From positions 360,678 to 424,677 of the forward strand of contig NZ_VNIK02000001.1 of the NCBI RefSeq assembly GCF_007785775.2: a DNA stretch of 64,000 nt. Direction: 5' to 3'. This document shows, one piece after another, positions 53,091-61,979 of the stretch (its first letter is position 1; the number at the start of each line of letters is the position of its first letter). Below the pieces are notes generated by a model, which saw nothing but the letters and a program-made list of their open reading frames with translations, was not told the DNA's origin and did no database searches. Source of the stretch: Flagellimonas hadalis (GTDB lineage: Bacteria > Bacteroidota > Bacteroidia > Flavobacteriales > Flavobacteriaceae). A program made the position numbers and the translations under genes.

Positions 53091-53528
53091 ATGGAAGCGC
53101 AGTACACCATAAAATGGATTCCGAAGGAAAAACTCAAGGACATTTTACCGTTGGCGTATATCCTCAACCGAGAAAAAATTCCTCTGGAAGTATTGGAAAA
53201 ACGATTGACTGAAATGATTCCGATGGGCTATAAATGCATCGGGGTATATGACCAAGAAGAATTGATAGGCATTTGTGGCGTATGGGTACTCAACAAACTC
53301 TATGCGGGAAGACACGTAGAGCCCGATAATGTCATGATTTCCCCGAACTATCAAGGGAAAGGTATTGGTCAGCTTATGATGGATTTTTTGTTCAATTATG
53401 CCAAAGAAATTGATTGTGAGACTGCTGAAGTCAACTGCTATGTGCAGAATACCAGAGGAAAGAAGTTTTGGGAGACCCATGGATATGTTCCGATGGGCCA
53501 TCACATGATAAAAAAATTGAAAAAATGA
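53091..53528 (+). CDS. GNAT acetyltransferase within the his operon
   Basis: 145 residues. Motif A reads YQGKGIGQLMMDFLFNY, binding acetyl-CoA; the C-terminal Phe-Trp (KKFWETHGYV) is typical. It is placed between hisG and hisD, its stop overlapping the hisD start by 4 bases, so it is co-expressed with the pathway. No known role in histidine synthesis; substrate may be histidine or an intermediate, or it may be unrelated. Confidence 0.85.
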   Translation: MEAQYTIKWIPKEKLKDILPLAYILNREKIPLEVLEKRLTEMIPMGYKCIGVYDQEELIGICGVWVLNKLYAGRHVEPDNVMISPNYQGKGIGQLMMDFLFNYAKEIDCETAEVNCYVQNTRGKKFWETHGYVPMGHHMIKKLKK

Positions 53529-54814
53529 ACAGAGTCAATGACCCCAAAAGAGAAGACTGGCCCGAAATACTCAGACGGCCCACACAAACGGTGGCCGATA
53601 TTGAAAAAATTGTGGAGTCTATTTTTGAGGAGGTAAGAACAAATGGAGATAGAGCCATCAAAAAGTATACAGACCAGTTTGACCGGGCCCAATTGGATAC
53701 TTTTTTGGTGACGGCAGACGAAATTAAGGAGGCATCCGATTCGGTTCCCTCCGAACTGAAAAAGGCAATTTCCTTGGCGAAATCGAACATTGAAAAATTC
53801 CATGCCGCCCAAAAAACGACCAAAGTGGAACTGGAAACCATGCCCGGGGTGATGTGCTGGCAAGAAAAGAGACCCATCCAAAAAGTGGGACTTTACATTC
53901 CCGGAGGAACAGCGCCCCTGTTCTCGACCATTTTGATGTTGGCTGTTCCTGCGAAATTGGCGGGTTGCAATGAAATTATATTGTGCACACCGCCGGACAA
54001 AAAGGGAAATGTCAATCCGACCATCCTCTACGCTGCCCAACTTTGTGGGGTAACAAAAATATTCAAAGTAGGTGGCATTCAAGCCATTGCAGGAATGACA
54101 TTCGGAACGGAAACCATTCCCAATGTGTACAAAATATTTGGCCCGGGCAACCAATTTGTGACGGTTGCAAAGCAATTGGCCACCAAATATGGGGTTGCCA
54201 TTGACATGCCAGCCGGACCAAGTGAGCTTTTGGTCGTGGCTGATGATTCTGCCAACCCAGCCTTTGTAGCTTCGGATTTGTTGAGTCAAGCTGAGCACGG
54301 AACCGATAGCCAAGTAATCCTGGTTTCCACTTCGGAAAAGTTGATTAATGCCGTGGAACAAGAAATTGAATCACAGATCAAAGAATTGCCAAGGATGGCC
54401 ATCGCAGAAAAATCGATCGGGAACAGCAAGCTCATCTTGGTGAAAGATGATGAAACGGCTATGGATTTGATCAATGATTATGGCCCGGAACATTTCATTG
54501 TCTGTGTGGAAAACGAGGCGTTTTACCTCCAGAACATTCAGAATGCCAGTTCCGTTTTCATTGGCAACTATACGCCCGAAAGTGCGGGTGACTATGCATC
54601 TGGAACCAATCATACTTTGCCCACAAACGGATATGCAAAGCAGTATAGCGGTGTAAATCTGGACAGTTTTATGAAGAGCATGACCTTTCAAAAAATATCC
54701 AAAGAAGGAATGGAAGCGATTGGTCCTTCCATCGAATTGATGGCAGAGGCCGAAGGATTACAGGCCCATAAAAACGCGGTGACCCTTCGCCTAAATGCAA
54801 TAAAATCAAACTAA
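53525..54814 (+). CDS. hisD: Histidinol dehydrogenase
   Basis: 429 residues; last two steps, histidinol to histidine. Conserved: VGLYIPGGTAPLFSTILML near the first third, PGNQFVTVAKQLA, IDMPAGPSELLVVADD, and the zinc/active region QAEHGTDSQ. ATG 53525 overlaps the GNAT stop (ATGA). Followed by a short repeat before hisC. Confidence 0.96.
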   Translation: MNRVNDPKREDWPEILRRPTQTVADIEKIVESIFEEVRTNGDRAIKKYTDQFDRAQLDTFLVTADEIKEASDSVPSELKKAISLAKSNIEKFHAAQKTTKVELETMPGVMCWQEKRPIQKVGLYIPGGTAPLFSTILMLAVPAKLAGCNEIILCTPPDKKGNVNPTILYAAQLCGVTKIFKVGGIQAIAGMTFGTETIPNVYKIFGPGNQFVTVAKQLATKYGVAIDMPAGPSELLVVADDSANPAFVASDLLSQAEHGTDSQVILVSTSEKLINAVEQEIESQIKELPRMAIAEKSIGNSKLILVKDDETAMDLINDYGPEHFIVCVENEAFYLQNIQNASSVFIGNYTPESAGDYASGTNHTLPTNGYAKQYSGVNLDSFMKSMTFQKISKEGMEAIGPSIELMAEAEGLQAHKNAVTLRLNAIKSN

Positions 54815-54840
54815 ATGTCAGGTCGAGCGCAGTCGAGACT
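54815..54840 (+). repeat. Intergenic GTCA-family repeat (hisD-hisC)
   Basis: ATGTCAGGTCGAGCGCAGTC followed by GAGACT, starting at the base after the hisD stop. The core GAGCGCAGTCGA (54825-54836) recurs exactly at 60413-60424. TCGA-6-TCGA can fold as a short hairpin. Dispersed elements with this core are common in Flavobacteriaceae. Confidence 0.65.
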
Positions 54841-54848
54841 TCAAGAAT

Positions 54849-55895
54849 ATGACTAAAACCTTCAACATAAACAACATCGTCAGGGAATCCGTAAAGACCC
54901 TAAAACCGTACTCTTCGGCACGGGACGAATATGTTTCCGATGGATCCACCATGATTTTTTTGGATGCCAACGAAAATCCGTTCGAAAATGGGGTCAACCG
55001 TTATCCCGACCCGTACCAAAGGAGCTTGAAAGCGGTGCTTGCCGAACAAAAAGGGGTTTCCGAGAGCAACATGCTTTTGGGCAATGGCAGTGACGAGGTT
55101 TTGGATTTGATCTACAGGGCCTTCTGTGAGCCCAACCAAGATAACATCATCACCTTGCCGCCAACGTATGGCATGTACAAGGTTTTGGCCGGAATCAATG
55201 CCGTGGAGAACAGGGAGGTTTTGCTTACTTCCGATTTTGAACCGGATGTCCCAGCTATTTTATCGGCTGTGGATGAAAACACCAAACTGATTTTCATTTG
55301 TTCCCCCAACAACCCAACGGGTAATTCCTTTAAAAAGGAATATGTGGAAAAACTATTGGAATCCTTCAGCGGGTTGGTGGTCATTGACGAGGCGTATATC
55401 GATTTTTCAGAGCAGGAAAGTTGGTTGAGCAGTTTGAACAACTATCCCAACCTGATTGTTACCCAAACCTTGTCCAAAGCCTATGGTTTGGCCGGAATCC
55501 GGTTGGGCATTTGCTGCGCATCGGAAGAGATCATTGCCATTTTGAACAAGATCAAACCACCCTACAACGTTAACCAATTGACCCAACAAAAAGCCTTGCA
55601 ACGTGTTCTGAACGAGGATGCCGTGCAACAGGAAGTGGTCCAAATTTTGGAAGAACGGGCGAATCTGAAACAGGCTTTACAGGAATTGGACTTTGTGGAG
55701 CAATTATACCCCTCCAATGCCAATTTTGTGCTCGCCAAGGTTGATGATGCCGACAAACGTTATCAACAATTGCTGAACCAACATGTGGTGGTGCGAAACC
55801 GAAGCACCCAACCCCTTTGCGAGAACACGTTACGGTTTACGGTAGGGACTCCAACGGAAAACAAAGCATTGATAGCCATTTTAAAGAAACTATAA
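54849..55895 (+). CDS. hisC: Histidinol-phosphate aminotransferase
   Basis: 348 residues, PLP-dependent class I/II. Seen: [41 protein letters not shown], and the PLP lysine in [16 protein letters not shown]. Transaminates imidazoleacetol phosphate. Two bases separate its stop from hisB. Confidence 0.96.
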   Translation: MTKTFNINNIVRESVKTLKPYSSARDEYVSDGSTMIFLDANENPFENGVNRYPDPYQRSLKAVLAEQKGVSESNMLLGNGSDEVLDLIYRAFCEPNQDNIITLPPTYGMYKVLAGINAVENREVLLTSDFEPDVPAILSAVDENTKLIFICSPNNPTGNSFKKEYVEKLLESFSGLVVIDEAYIDFSEQESWLSSLNNYPNLIVTQTLSKAYGLAGIRLGICCASEEIIAILNKIKPPYNVNQLTQQKALQRVLNEDAVQQEVVQILEERANLKQALQELDFVEQLYPSNANFVLAKVDDADKRYQQLLNQHVVVRNRSTQPLCENTLRFTVGTPTENKALIAILKKL

Positions 55896-55897
55896 AT

Positions 55898-57034
55898 ATG
55901 GGCAAAAAAGTATTATTCATTGATCGCGATGGGACCATCATCAAAGAAACCGTTGATGAACAGATTGATTCCTTTGAAAAATTGGTCTTCTATCCAAAGG
56001 CATTCACGTATTTGGGGAAAATTGCCAAGGAACTGGATTATGAACTGGTGATGATCACCAACCAAGATGGTTTGGGAACCGACATTTTTCCAGAAAACAC
56101 TTTTTGGCCCGTACACAATTTCATCATCAACTCTTTTGAAGCCGAAGGAGTTATTTTCGATAATGTTTTTATCGACAAAACCTTTGCAAAAGACAATGCC
56201 CCGACCCGAAAACCAGGAACCGGAATGCTCACAACCTATTTTTCGGAAGAGTATGATCTTGCCAATTCCTACGTGATCGGGGACCGTTTGACCGATGTGG
56301 AGCTGGCCAAAAACCTTGGCGCGAAAGGGATCTACATCAACGATGAAACCCATTTGGGGACGGGTGAGATTACCGTAAAAAGGGAAGAATTGGACCCTTA
56401 CATCGCCTTGGAGAGCAACGATTGGGAAAAGATCTATGAATTCCTGAAACTGGAAAACCGTGTTGCCGAGATCAGCAGAAAGACCAACGAAACGGATGTC
56501 CAAATCAAGTTGAATTTGGATGGTACCGGTAAAAGTGATATCAAAACCGGATTGGCCTTCTTTGATCATATGTTGGACCAGTTGGCCCGTCACGGACAAA
56601 TGGATTTGACCATTAAGGTAGATGGCGATCTGGAGGTGGACGAACACCATACCATTGAGGATACTGCCATTGCTTTGGGCGAAGTGTTTGCCAAAGCCCT
56701 GGGCAACAAATTGGGTATCGAGCGCTATGGGTTTTGCTTGCCCATGGATGATTGCTTGGCACAGGTCGCCATTGATTTTGGAGGAAGGAACTGGCTGGTT
56801 TGGGATGCCGATTTCAATAGGGAAAAAATTGGTGAAATGCCCACGGAGATGTTCTTTCATTTCTTCAAATCGTTCACGGATGGGGCCAAGGCCAATTTGA
56901 ATGTAAAAGCGGAAGGCACTAACGAGCACCATAAAATAGAAGCCATATTCAAGGCCTTTGCCAAATCCATCAAAATGGCGGTAAAGCGGGATGTGGAGAA
57001 AATGGTATTGCCATCAACCAAAGGAATGCTCTGA
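55898..57034 (+). CDS. hisB: Bifunctional histidinol-phosphatase / imidazoleglycerol-phosphate dehydratase
   Basis: 378 residues. N-terminal HAD phosphatase ([10 protein letters not shown] with Asp9 and Asp11; [14 protein letters not shown]) followed by the IGPD domain ([44 protein letters not shown]). The HAD part lacks the Cys/His zinc loop of E. coli HisB: the region reads [21 protein letters not shown] 55898 is chosen; the longer frame is inside hisC. Stop overlaps the hisH ATG by 1 base. Confidence 0.95.
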   Translation: MGKKVLFIDRDGTIIKETVDEQIDSFEKLVFYPKAFTYLGKIAKELDYELVMITNQDGLGTDIFPENTFWPVHNFIINSFEAEGVIFDNVFIDKTFAKDNAPTRKPGTGMLTTYFSEEYDLANSYVIGDRLTDVELAKNLGAKGIYINDETHLGTGEITVKREELDPYIALESNDWEKIYEFLKLENRVAEISRKTNETDVQIKLNLDGTGKSDIKTGLAFFDHMLDQLARHGQMDLTIKVDGDLEVDEHHTIEDTAIALGEVFAKALGNKLGIERYGFCLPMDDCLAQVAIDFGGRNWLVWDADFNREKIGEMPTEMFFHFFKSFTDGAKANLNVKAEGTNEHHKIEAIFKAFAKSIKMAVKRDVEKMVLPSTKGML

Positions 57035-57618
57035 TGAAAATAGTAATCATTGATTATGGCGCTGGAAACATCCAAAGCATCATCTTTGCCATTAAACGGC
57101 TGGGATATGATGCGGTGCTTTCCCATAATGTCAAGGAAATCCAAGAAGCGGACAAGGTGATTTTTCCAGGAGTGGGAGAGGCCAGTTCGGCCATGGCCAA
57201 ATTGAGAGCAAGTGGTTTGGACGTCGTCATACCAAAATTGAAACAGCCCGTTTTGGGCATTTGTCTCGGCATGCAGCTCATGTGCCGTTCATCCGAAGAG
57301 GGAAACACAGAGGGACTTGGCATTTTTGACCTTGATGTGAAGAAATTTTCAAACCAGGTAAAAGTGCCACAGATTGGCTGGAACCAAATTACCAATCTGA
57401 AAACCGATTTGTTCAATGGGATTCCTGAAAAATCCTATATCTATCTGGTGCATAGTTTTTATGCTCCATTGGACACGGAAACCATTGCCAGTGCTGAATA
57501 CGGATTGAAATATAGCGCCGCCCTTCAAAAAGACAATTTTTATGGGGTACAGTTTCACCCCGAAAAAAGCAGTGAGGCGGGCAGTACCATTTTAAACAAT
57601 TTTCTAACGGTCATTTAG
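57034..57618 (+). CDS. hisH: Imidazole glycerol phosphate synthase, glutaminase subunit
   Basis: 194 residues. Class I glutamine amidotransferase triad: Cys77 in LGICLGMQLM, His175 and Glu177 in VQFHPEKSSEAG. Supplies ammonia to HisF. The GNAT gene starts at the next base after its stop. Confidence 0.96.
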   Translation: MKIVIIDYGAGNIQSIIFAIKRLGYDAVLSHNVKEIQEADKVIFPGVGEASSAMAKLRASGLDVVIPKLKQPVLGICLGMQLMCRSSEEGNTEGLGIFDLDVKKFSNQVKVPQIGWNQITNLKTDLFNGIPEKSYIYLVHSFYAPLDTETIASAEYGLKYSAALQKDNFYGVQFHPEKSSEAGSTILNNFLTVI

Positions 57619-58035
57619 ATGGAATTTTATATTTCAGAAGACAAGGCTAAGTTGGACATCGAAAAAGTCCATAAAGAAATCAAGGCCACTTATTGGGGTG
57701 GGTACAGAAGCCCGGAGGAAACCAAACGAACCATTGACAACAGCATTTGCTTTGGCCTTTTCAACTCTGATGACGAGCAGATAGGTTTTGCCAGGGTGCT
57801 GACTGATTCCGTGGTATTTGCCTACATCATGGACGTGGTGATATTCGACCCCTACAAAGGTCGGGGATTGGGCAAAATGCTGATCAAGCACATCATGGAC
57901 AGACCCGATGTGCAAACTGTAAAAACAGTGGCCCTGAAAACCAAGGATGCCCATGCGTTATATGAGGCGTTCGGTTTTGAAAGAGTAGGAAATTCAGAAA
58001 TGTGGTTGGCCATCGACCGCGCAAAATATGATTAA
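57619..58035 (+). CDS. Second GNAT acetyltransferase in the his operon
   Basis: 138 residues, GNAT fold with acetyl-CoA loop YKGRGLGKMLIKHIMD near 75 and ALYEAFGFERVG near the end. Between hisH (adjacent) and hisA (3 bases). Not closely similar to the other GNAT at 53091. Function unknown; co-expression with histidine synthesis is supported by the tight spacing. Confidence 0.87.
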   Translation: MEFYISEDKAKLDIEKVHKEIKATYWGGYRSPEETKRTIDNSICFGLFNSDDEQIGFARVLTDSVVFAYIMDVVIFDPYKGRGLGKMLIKHIMDRPDVQTVKTVALKTKDAHALYEAFGFERVGNSEMWLAIDRAKYD

Positions 58036-58038
58036 ACT

Positions 58039-58785
58039 ATGAGATTGATTCCGGCCATAGACATTATCGAGGGAAAATGCGTTCGGCTTTCCAAAGGAGA
58101 TTATGGGACCAAAAAAGTCTATAATGAAAATCCGTTGGAAGTTGCCAAACAGTTTGAATCCCACGGTATCCAACACCTCCATTTGGTGGATCTAGATGGC
58201 GCCAAGTCCAAACACATTGTCAACCATAAAGTATTGGAAAGCATAGCTTCCCGAACCAACCTCAAAATTGATTTTGGAGGAGGATTAAAATCGGACGAAG
58301 ACCTGAAAATCGCCTTTGAAAGTGGAGCTTCGCAAATTACTGGAGGCAGCATAGCTGTTAAGGGCAGGGACACCTTCTTGGGCTGGTTACAGACCTATGG
58401 CCCAGAAAAAATCATTTTGGGAGCTGATGCGAACAACGAAAAAGTGGCCGTGTCGGGCTGGTTGGAAGAATCCGAACAGGAATTGGTTCCATTTATCCAA
58501 CATTATCAGCAGGAAGGCATTCACTATGTGATCTGTACGGATATTAGCAAAGATGGGATGTTGCAAGGACCTTCATTCGATTTGTACCAAAAAATCCTGT
58601 CCCGATCGGCAGCAGGGTTGAAATTAATAGCCAGCGGGGGCATTTCTACCTTTGGCGAACTTCCAAAGCTTGCCGAAATTGGGTGCGAGGGAACCATTAT
58701 TGGCAAGGCCATTTATGAAAATAGAATCAGTTTAAAACAATTGGAACGATACATTCTTGAAAATGGACAAGGAACAAGAGCTTAG
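58039..58785 (+). CDS. hisA: ProFAR isomerase
   Basis: 248 residues, (beta-alpha)8 barrel. It opens [20 protein letters not shown]; the second catalytic Asp is in [15 protein letters not shown], with [10 protein letters not shown] and [11 protein letters not shown] phosphate loops. Its 3' end overlaps the next ORF by 23 bases. Confidence 0.96.
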   Translation: MRLIPAIDIIEGKCVRLSKGDYGTKKVYNENPLEVAKQFESHGIQHLHLVDLDGAKSKHIVNHKVLESIASRTNLKIDFGGGLKSDEDLKIAFESGASQITGGSIAVKGRDTFLGWLQTYGPEKIILGADANNEKVAVSGWLEESEQELVPFIQHYQQEGIHYVICTDISKDGMLQGPSFDLYQKILSRSAAGLKLIASGGISTFGELPKLAEIGCEGTIIGKAIYENRISLKQLERYILENGQGTRA

Positions 58786-59278
58786 GGATGAACTGATCTG
58801 GAACACGGGCTATCGAATGAACGAAAGCCTTCGTATGATCAAAATCTGTTTGGATAAATTGCCCGAGGACAAGATTTGGCAGAAGCCCAACGAGTCCAGC
58901 AACAGCATTGGCAACCTGATCCTGCATTTGTGTGGCAACATCACCCAATATGGGATTGCTTCCATCAAAAATGAGGAGGACAACCGAAAAAGGGACGAGG
59001 AGTTTGAAGCCACATCGGGGTACACCAAAGCGGAACTGATCCAAAAACTGTCCGACACCATTGACGAGGCAAAAAGGGCATTTTATGAAGCTCCCTTGGA
59101 TGAACTGCTGCGTAAAAGATTTGTGCAGGGATTTAATTTTTCAGGGGTGGGAAACATCATCCATGTCACAGAACACTTGTCCTATCATACGGGGCAGATT
59201 GCCCTTTGGACCAAACTATTGGAAAACAAGGATTTGGGCTTTTATGATGGTGTGGATTTAAATGTAAAGAACGAATAA
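58763..59278 (+). CDS. DinB/DUF1572-family protein in the his operon
   Basis: 171 residues, DinB-like helical bundle. Candidate metal His in LILHLCGN and in [19 protein letters not shown] 58763 overlaps hisA by 23 bases. It ends exactly one base before the first repeat of the GIY-YIG cassette. Unknown role; it is distinct from the DinB gene at 33552. Confidence 0.85.
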   Translation: MDKEQELRDELIWNTGYRMNESLRMIKICLDKLPEDKIWQKPNESSNSIGNLILHLCGNITQYGIASIKNEEDNRKRDEEFEATSGYTKAELIQKLSDTIDEAKRAFYEAPLDELLRKRFVQGFNFSGVGNIIHVTEHLSYHTGQIALWTKLLENKDLGFYDGVDLNVKNE

Positions 59279-59308
59279 CGTCATGCCGAATTTGTTTCGG
59301 CATCGCAT
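59279..59308 (+). repeat. Hairpin repeat A, GTCA family
   Basis: Perfect 8-bp stem (59283-59290 with 59296-59303), 5-base loop TTTGT, flanked by CGTC and CGCAT. 21 of 30 positions match the reverse complement of repeat B. Confidence 0.75.
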
Positions 59309-59312
59309 AGGA

Positions 59313-59591
59313 ATGGAACAAAGCTTTATTTACATCATGACCAATACGTACAGAACAACATTTTATATTGGGATGACTTCAAATTTAACCAAAAGGGTAG
59401 TGGAACACCAAGAAGGAAGTGGCTCAAAGTTTACTAAAAAGTATAATCTGACAGATTTGGTGTATTTTGAAGTTTTCTCGGATATCGATCAAGCAATTGC
59501 AAGGGAAAAACAATTGAAGAACTGGCACCACGATTGGAAAGTTAATTTGATCAAAGAACAAAATCCAACATTACGAACATTGGATTACTAA
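59313..59591 (+). CDS. Small GIY-YIG nuclease
   Basis: 92 residues, a complete minimal GIY-YIG domain. The two tyrosine motif is FIYIM...TTFYIGMTSN, the catalytic Arg is in LTKRVVEH and the Glu in REKQLKNWHHDWK. ATG 59313 (MEQSFIYI) is preferred; an in-frame ATG at 59283 falls inside hairpin repeat A. Such small nucleases are dispersed in Flavobacteriaceae genomes and are often found without a host system. Here its 3' and 5' ends are one and four bases from hairpin repeats, suggesting that repeats and nuclease move together. Confidence 0.9.
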   Translation: MEQSFIYIMTNTYRTTFYIGMTSNLTKRVVEHQEGSGSKFTKKYNLTDLVYFEVFSDIDQAIAREKQLKNWHHDWKVNLIKEQNPTLRTLDY

Positions 59592-59592
59592 A

Positions 59593-59622
59593 ATGAGACC
59601 CTGAAGCAAGTTCAGGGTGACG
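59593..59622 (-). repeat. Hairpin repeat B, GTCA family, inverted copy
   Basis: Perfect 8-bp stem (59598-59605 with 59611-59618), loop GCAAG. Compared with A read in the same direction, three stem positions on each arm differ and all keep base pairing (T-A to C-G, G-C to C-G, C-G to T-A). Confidence 0.75.
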
Positions 59623-59629
59623 ATAAATT

Positions 59630-60385
59630 ATGCTCACAAAACGAATCATACCCTGTCTGGACATCAAAGACGGACGCACCGTGAAGGGTGTCAATTTTGT
59701 GGACCTTCGGGATGCCGGAGATCCTGTGGAATTGGCTTCCATTTATGCCAAGGAAGGTGCAGATGAATTGGTCTTTTTGGATATTTCCGCCACAGAGGAA
59801 AAGCGAAAGACCTTGGCCGAACTGGTCTATCACGTAGCGGAGACCATCAACATACCATTTACGGTGGGCGGTGGTATTTCTTCGGTGGAAGATGTGGATA
59901 TTTTGCTCAAAAATGGAGCGGACAAAGTTTCCATCAACTCTTCAGCAGTAAAAAGACCGGAGCTCATCAACGAGCTGGTGGCCAAATTTGGTTCCCAGTG
60001 TATTGTGGTCGCCATCGATGCCAAACAGATTGATGGGGTTTGGAAAGTGCACTTGGTGGGAGGAAAAGTTCCAACCGAGATCAATCTATTTGAGTGGGCC
60101 AAAGAAGTGGAAGAGCGGGGAGCAGGGGAGATTTTGTTCACTTCCATGGACCACGATGGCACCAAAAATGGGTTTGCCAACGAAGCCTTGGCCAAGTTAT
60201 CCGAATTGGTGAACATTCCCATCATTGCATCGGGCGGTGCCGGGACCATTTCCCATTTTACCGATACCTTTGTGGAAGGAAAAGCAGATGCCGCCTTGGC
60301 AGCCAGTGTCTTCCATTTCAAGGAGATTGAAATACAAGATTTAAAGAACGAATTGAAGAAGGAAGGGATTCCTGTTAGAGTATAG
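59630..60385 (+). CDS. hisF: Imidazole glycerol phosphate synthase, cyclase subunit
   Basis: 251 residues, (beta-alpha)8 barrel. Catalytic Asp11 in [16 protein letters not shown] and Asp in [25 protein letters not shown] and [11 protein letters not shown] phosphate loops. Forms the synthase with HisH. Separated from the rest of the operon by the GIY-YIG cassette. Confidence 0.96.
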   Translation: MLTKRIIPCLDIKDGRTVKGVNFVDLRDAGDPVELASIYAKEGADELVFLDISATEEKRKTLAELVYHVAETINIPFTVGGGISSVEDVDILLKNGADKVSINSSAVKRPELINELVAKFGSQCIVVAIDAKQIDGVWKVHLVGGKVPTEINLFEWAKEVEERGAGEILFTSMDHDGTKNGFANEALAKLSELVNIPIIASGGAGTISHFTDTFVEGKADAALAASVFHFKEIEIQDLKNELKKEGIPVRV

Positions 60386-60393
60386 TTGATGGT

Positions 60394-60442
60394 CACATCT
60401 AGATGTCATCCTGAGCGCAGTCGAAGGAGCTGTCGAGATGTG
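60394..60442 (+). repeat. Intergenic GTCA-family hairpin (hisF-hisI)
   Basis: CACATCT (60394-60400) pairs with AGATGTG (60436-60442), enclosing GTCATCCTGAGCGCAGTCGA (60405-60424) and AAGGAGC. The core GAGCGCAGTCGA is identical to that at 54825-54836. The head GTCA-N-CCTGA resembles repeat B read in reverse complement, suggesting one superfamily. Confidence 0.65.
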
Positions 60443-60462
60443 GTTTCAAAAAACAATAGCGT

Positions 60463-61059
60463 ATGAAAATAGATTTCGACAAAAACCCAGAAGGCCTGGT
60501 ACCGGCCATCATCCAGGATGCGAAGACCAAGAATGTGCTCATGCTGGGCTATATGGACCAAGAAGCATTCGATACTACCCAGAAAACGGGAAAAGTGACC
60601 TTTTTCAGTCGGTCCAAGCAACGGCTTTGGACCAAAGGCGAGGAAAGCGGCAATTTTCTGAACCTGGTCGACCTAAAGGTCGATTGCGACAACGATACCC
60701 TTTTGGTCAGCGTGAACCCCGTTGGGCCTACCTGTCACACAGGAACAGACACGTGTTGGGCGGAGGACAACGATGAAACCTATGGCTTTTTGTCCACCTT
60801 GGAAAACATTATCGAATCCCGAAAAAATGATCCCGACAATCCAGATAGCTACGTGGCATCCTTGTTCCGAAAAGGCATCAACAAAATAGCCCAAAAAGTA
60901 GGGGAGGAAGCTGTGGAGACCGTTATTGAGGCCAAGGACAACGACGACGACCTTTTCCTGAATGAAAGTGCCGACCTATTGTTCCACTACCTCATCTTGT
61001 TGAAGGCCAAGAACTTTAAGCTCAGTGACGTGGTCAATATTTTGGAGCAGCGACACTGA
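60463..61059 (+). CDS. hisIE: Bifunctional phosphoribosyl-AMP cyclohydrolase/phosphoribosyl-ATP pyrophosphatase
   Basis: 198 residues. HisI part: MLGYMDQEAFDTTQKTGKVT, FFSRSKQRLWTKGEESGN, and metal ligands VDCDNDTLL and GPTCHTG. HisE part: helical, KGINKIAQKVGEEAVETVIEAKD and ADLLFHYLILL. Catalyses steps 2 and 3. Last gene of the operon; 13 bases separate it from the convergent head-GIN gene. Confidence 0.96.
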   Translation: MKIDFDKNPEGLVPAIIQDAKTKNVLMLGYMDQEAFDTTQKTGKVTFFSRSKQRLWTKGEESGNFLNLVDLKVDCDNDTLLVSVNPVGPTCHTGTDTCWAEDNDETYGFLSTLENIIESRKNDPDNPDSYVASLFRKGINKIAQKVGEEAVETVIEAKDNDDDLFLNESADLLFHYLILLKAKNFKLSDVVNILEQRH

Positions 61060-61072
61060 CCACGCCAATGAT

Positions 61073-61795
61073 TCAATTTTTTTTAGTGACATGGGAAGCA
61101 CCGGACAGCTCACTTTTCAATATGGCCGCATTTCCTTTATAATTTAGGGTACTGGCACCAGAGGCCTTCACCCTGATGGTTTCTTCCACGGAGAGAAAGG
61201 CGGTACTGGCACCCGAAAGGTCAATGTCCAAATTGGAAATATCGAGACCAAAATCCAATAGGTCGCTGCTTCCCGAAAGCTCCGCATCCAAGAATGAAAC
61301 ACTTCCGGACACATCGATGGAGGAAGCCCCATCAAGGTCCACCTCCAATCGGTCGGCGATTACCTCCCCGCTGAAATCCGAGGCCCCGGAAACCCCAATT
61401 TTACCGTCCTGCACTTCCCATTGATCGTCCAAGGTCAATCTAGACGCCCCGCCAAGACGAAACGCAGAAAGATCTGTGGTGGTAATGTAAGCGTTCATGA
61501 CTGCCTTACCTTGTATCGAGGTATGGCTTTTCAATCGGATGACCAATTCATCCCCGTCTTTTTCGACCACAATTTTGTCATGCAAGTTGTCATTGGCCGC
61601 AATGCGGATGCCTTGGTCAACTTCGGAAAAATGGACATAGACTTGGAATGCATCTGAAACCCGCAACCTAGTATAACCCTCAATGTCGTGGTAAACAGAG
61701 GTTACCTCGCCATGGGCATGGATGGTGTCATGATCGCAGGAAGAAAAAAGGGCCAACAGCCCACCGAGCAGTATAGCGCTGATTTGTGTTTTCAT
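61073..61795 (-). CDS. Head GIN domain lipoprotein (DUF2807-like)
   Basis: 240 residues from ATG 61795, giving a lipoprotein signal (ILLGGLLALFSSC). The mature part is a right-handed beta-helix-like series of GAS-type repeats: RLGGASRLTLDD, GVSGASDFSGEVI, DGASSIDVSGSV, LSGASTAFLSVEE. Probably an outer-membrane-attached adhesin-like protein. The longer upstream frame is not supported. Confidence 0.85.
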   Translation of the reverse strand: MKTQISAILLGGLLALFSSCDHDTIHAHGEVTSVYHDIEGYTRLRVSDAFQVYVHFSEVDQGIRIAANDNLHDKIVVEKDGDELVIRLKSHTSIQGKAVMNAYITTTDLSAFRLGGASRLTLDDQWEVQDGKIGVSGASDFSGEVIADRLEVDLDGASSIDVSGSVSFLDAELSGSSDLLDFGLDISNLDIDLSGASTAFLSVEETIRVKASGASTLNYKGNAAILKSELSGASHVTKKN

Positions 61796-61979
61796 TTTGT
61801 TCGATTTTTGATTGATGTGATGACTATTTGAAACTACTACTGATTGATGGATGGGACTGAGACCCATTGAAATGGAATGGCCGACCAGTCTTTCTTTCCA
61901 TTTTGTGTAAATACCTGTTCGTTTTTTGAATAGACCCACAATGTGTTGATCGGATGGTGAAAGCGATTGAAATTCCCCA

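Larger units (their letters stand above)
59279..59622 (+). mobile_element. GIY-YIG nuclease cassette bracketed by inverted hairpin repeats
   Basis: 344 bases: hairpin repeat A (59279-59308), a 92-residue GIY-YIG gene, and hairpin repeat B (59593-59622) in inverted orientation. It starts at the base after the DinB-like gene's stop and ends 7 bases before hisF. ATAA directly precedes (59275-59278) and follows (59623-59626) it, a possible 4-bp target duplication. I infer a small mobile or formerly mobile unit; excision and copy number cannot be seen from one window. Confidence 0.6.

Noticed and set aside
60395-60406. 12-bp palindrome ACATCTAGATGT as a separate operator
   Set aside because: It is part of the larger intergenic hairpin repeat between hisF and hisI and is better explained by it.
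61029-61085. End-of-operon terminator after hisIE
   Set aside because: An 8-bp stem (61029-61036 with 61057-61064) exists, but it lies mostly inside the coding region with a 20-base loop and is 12 bases from the T run, so it is not a convincing intrinsic terminator.
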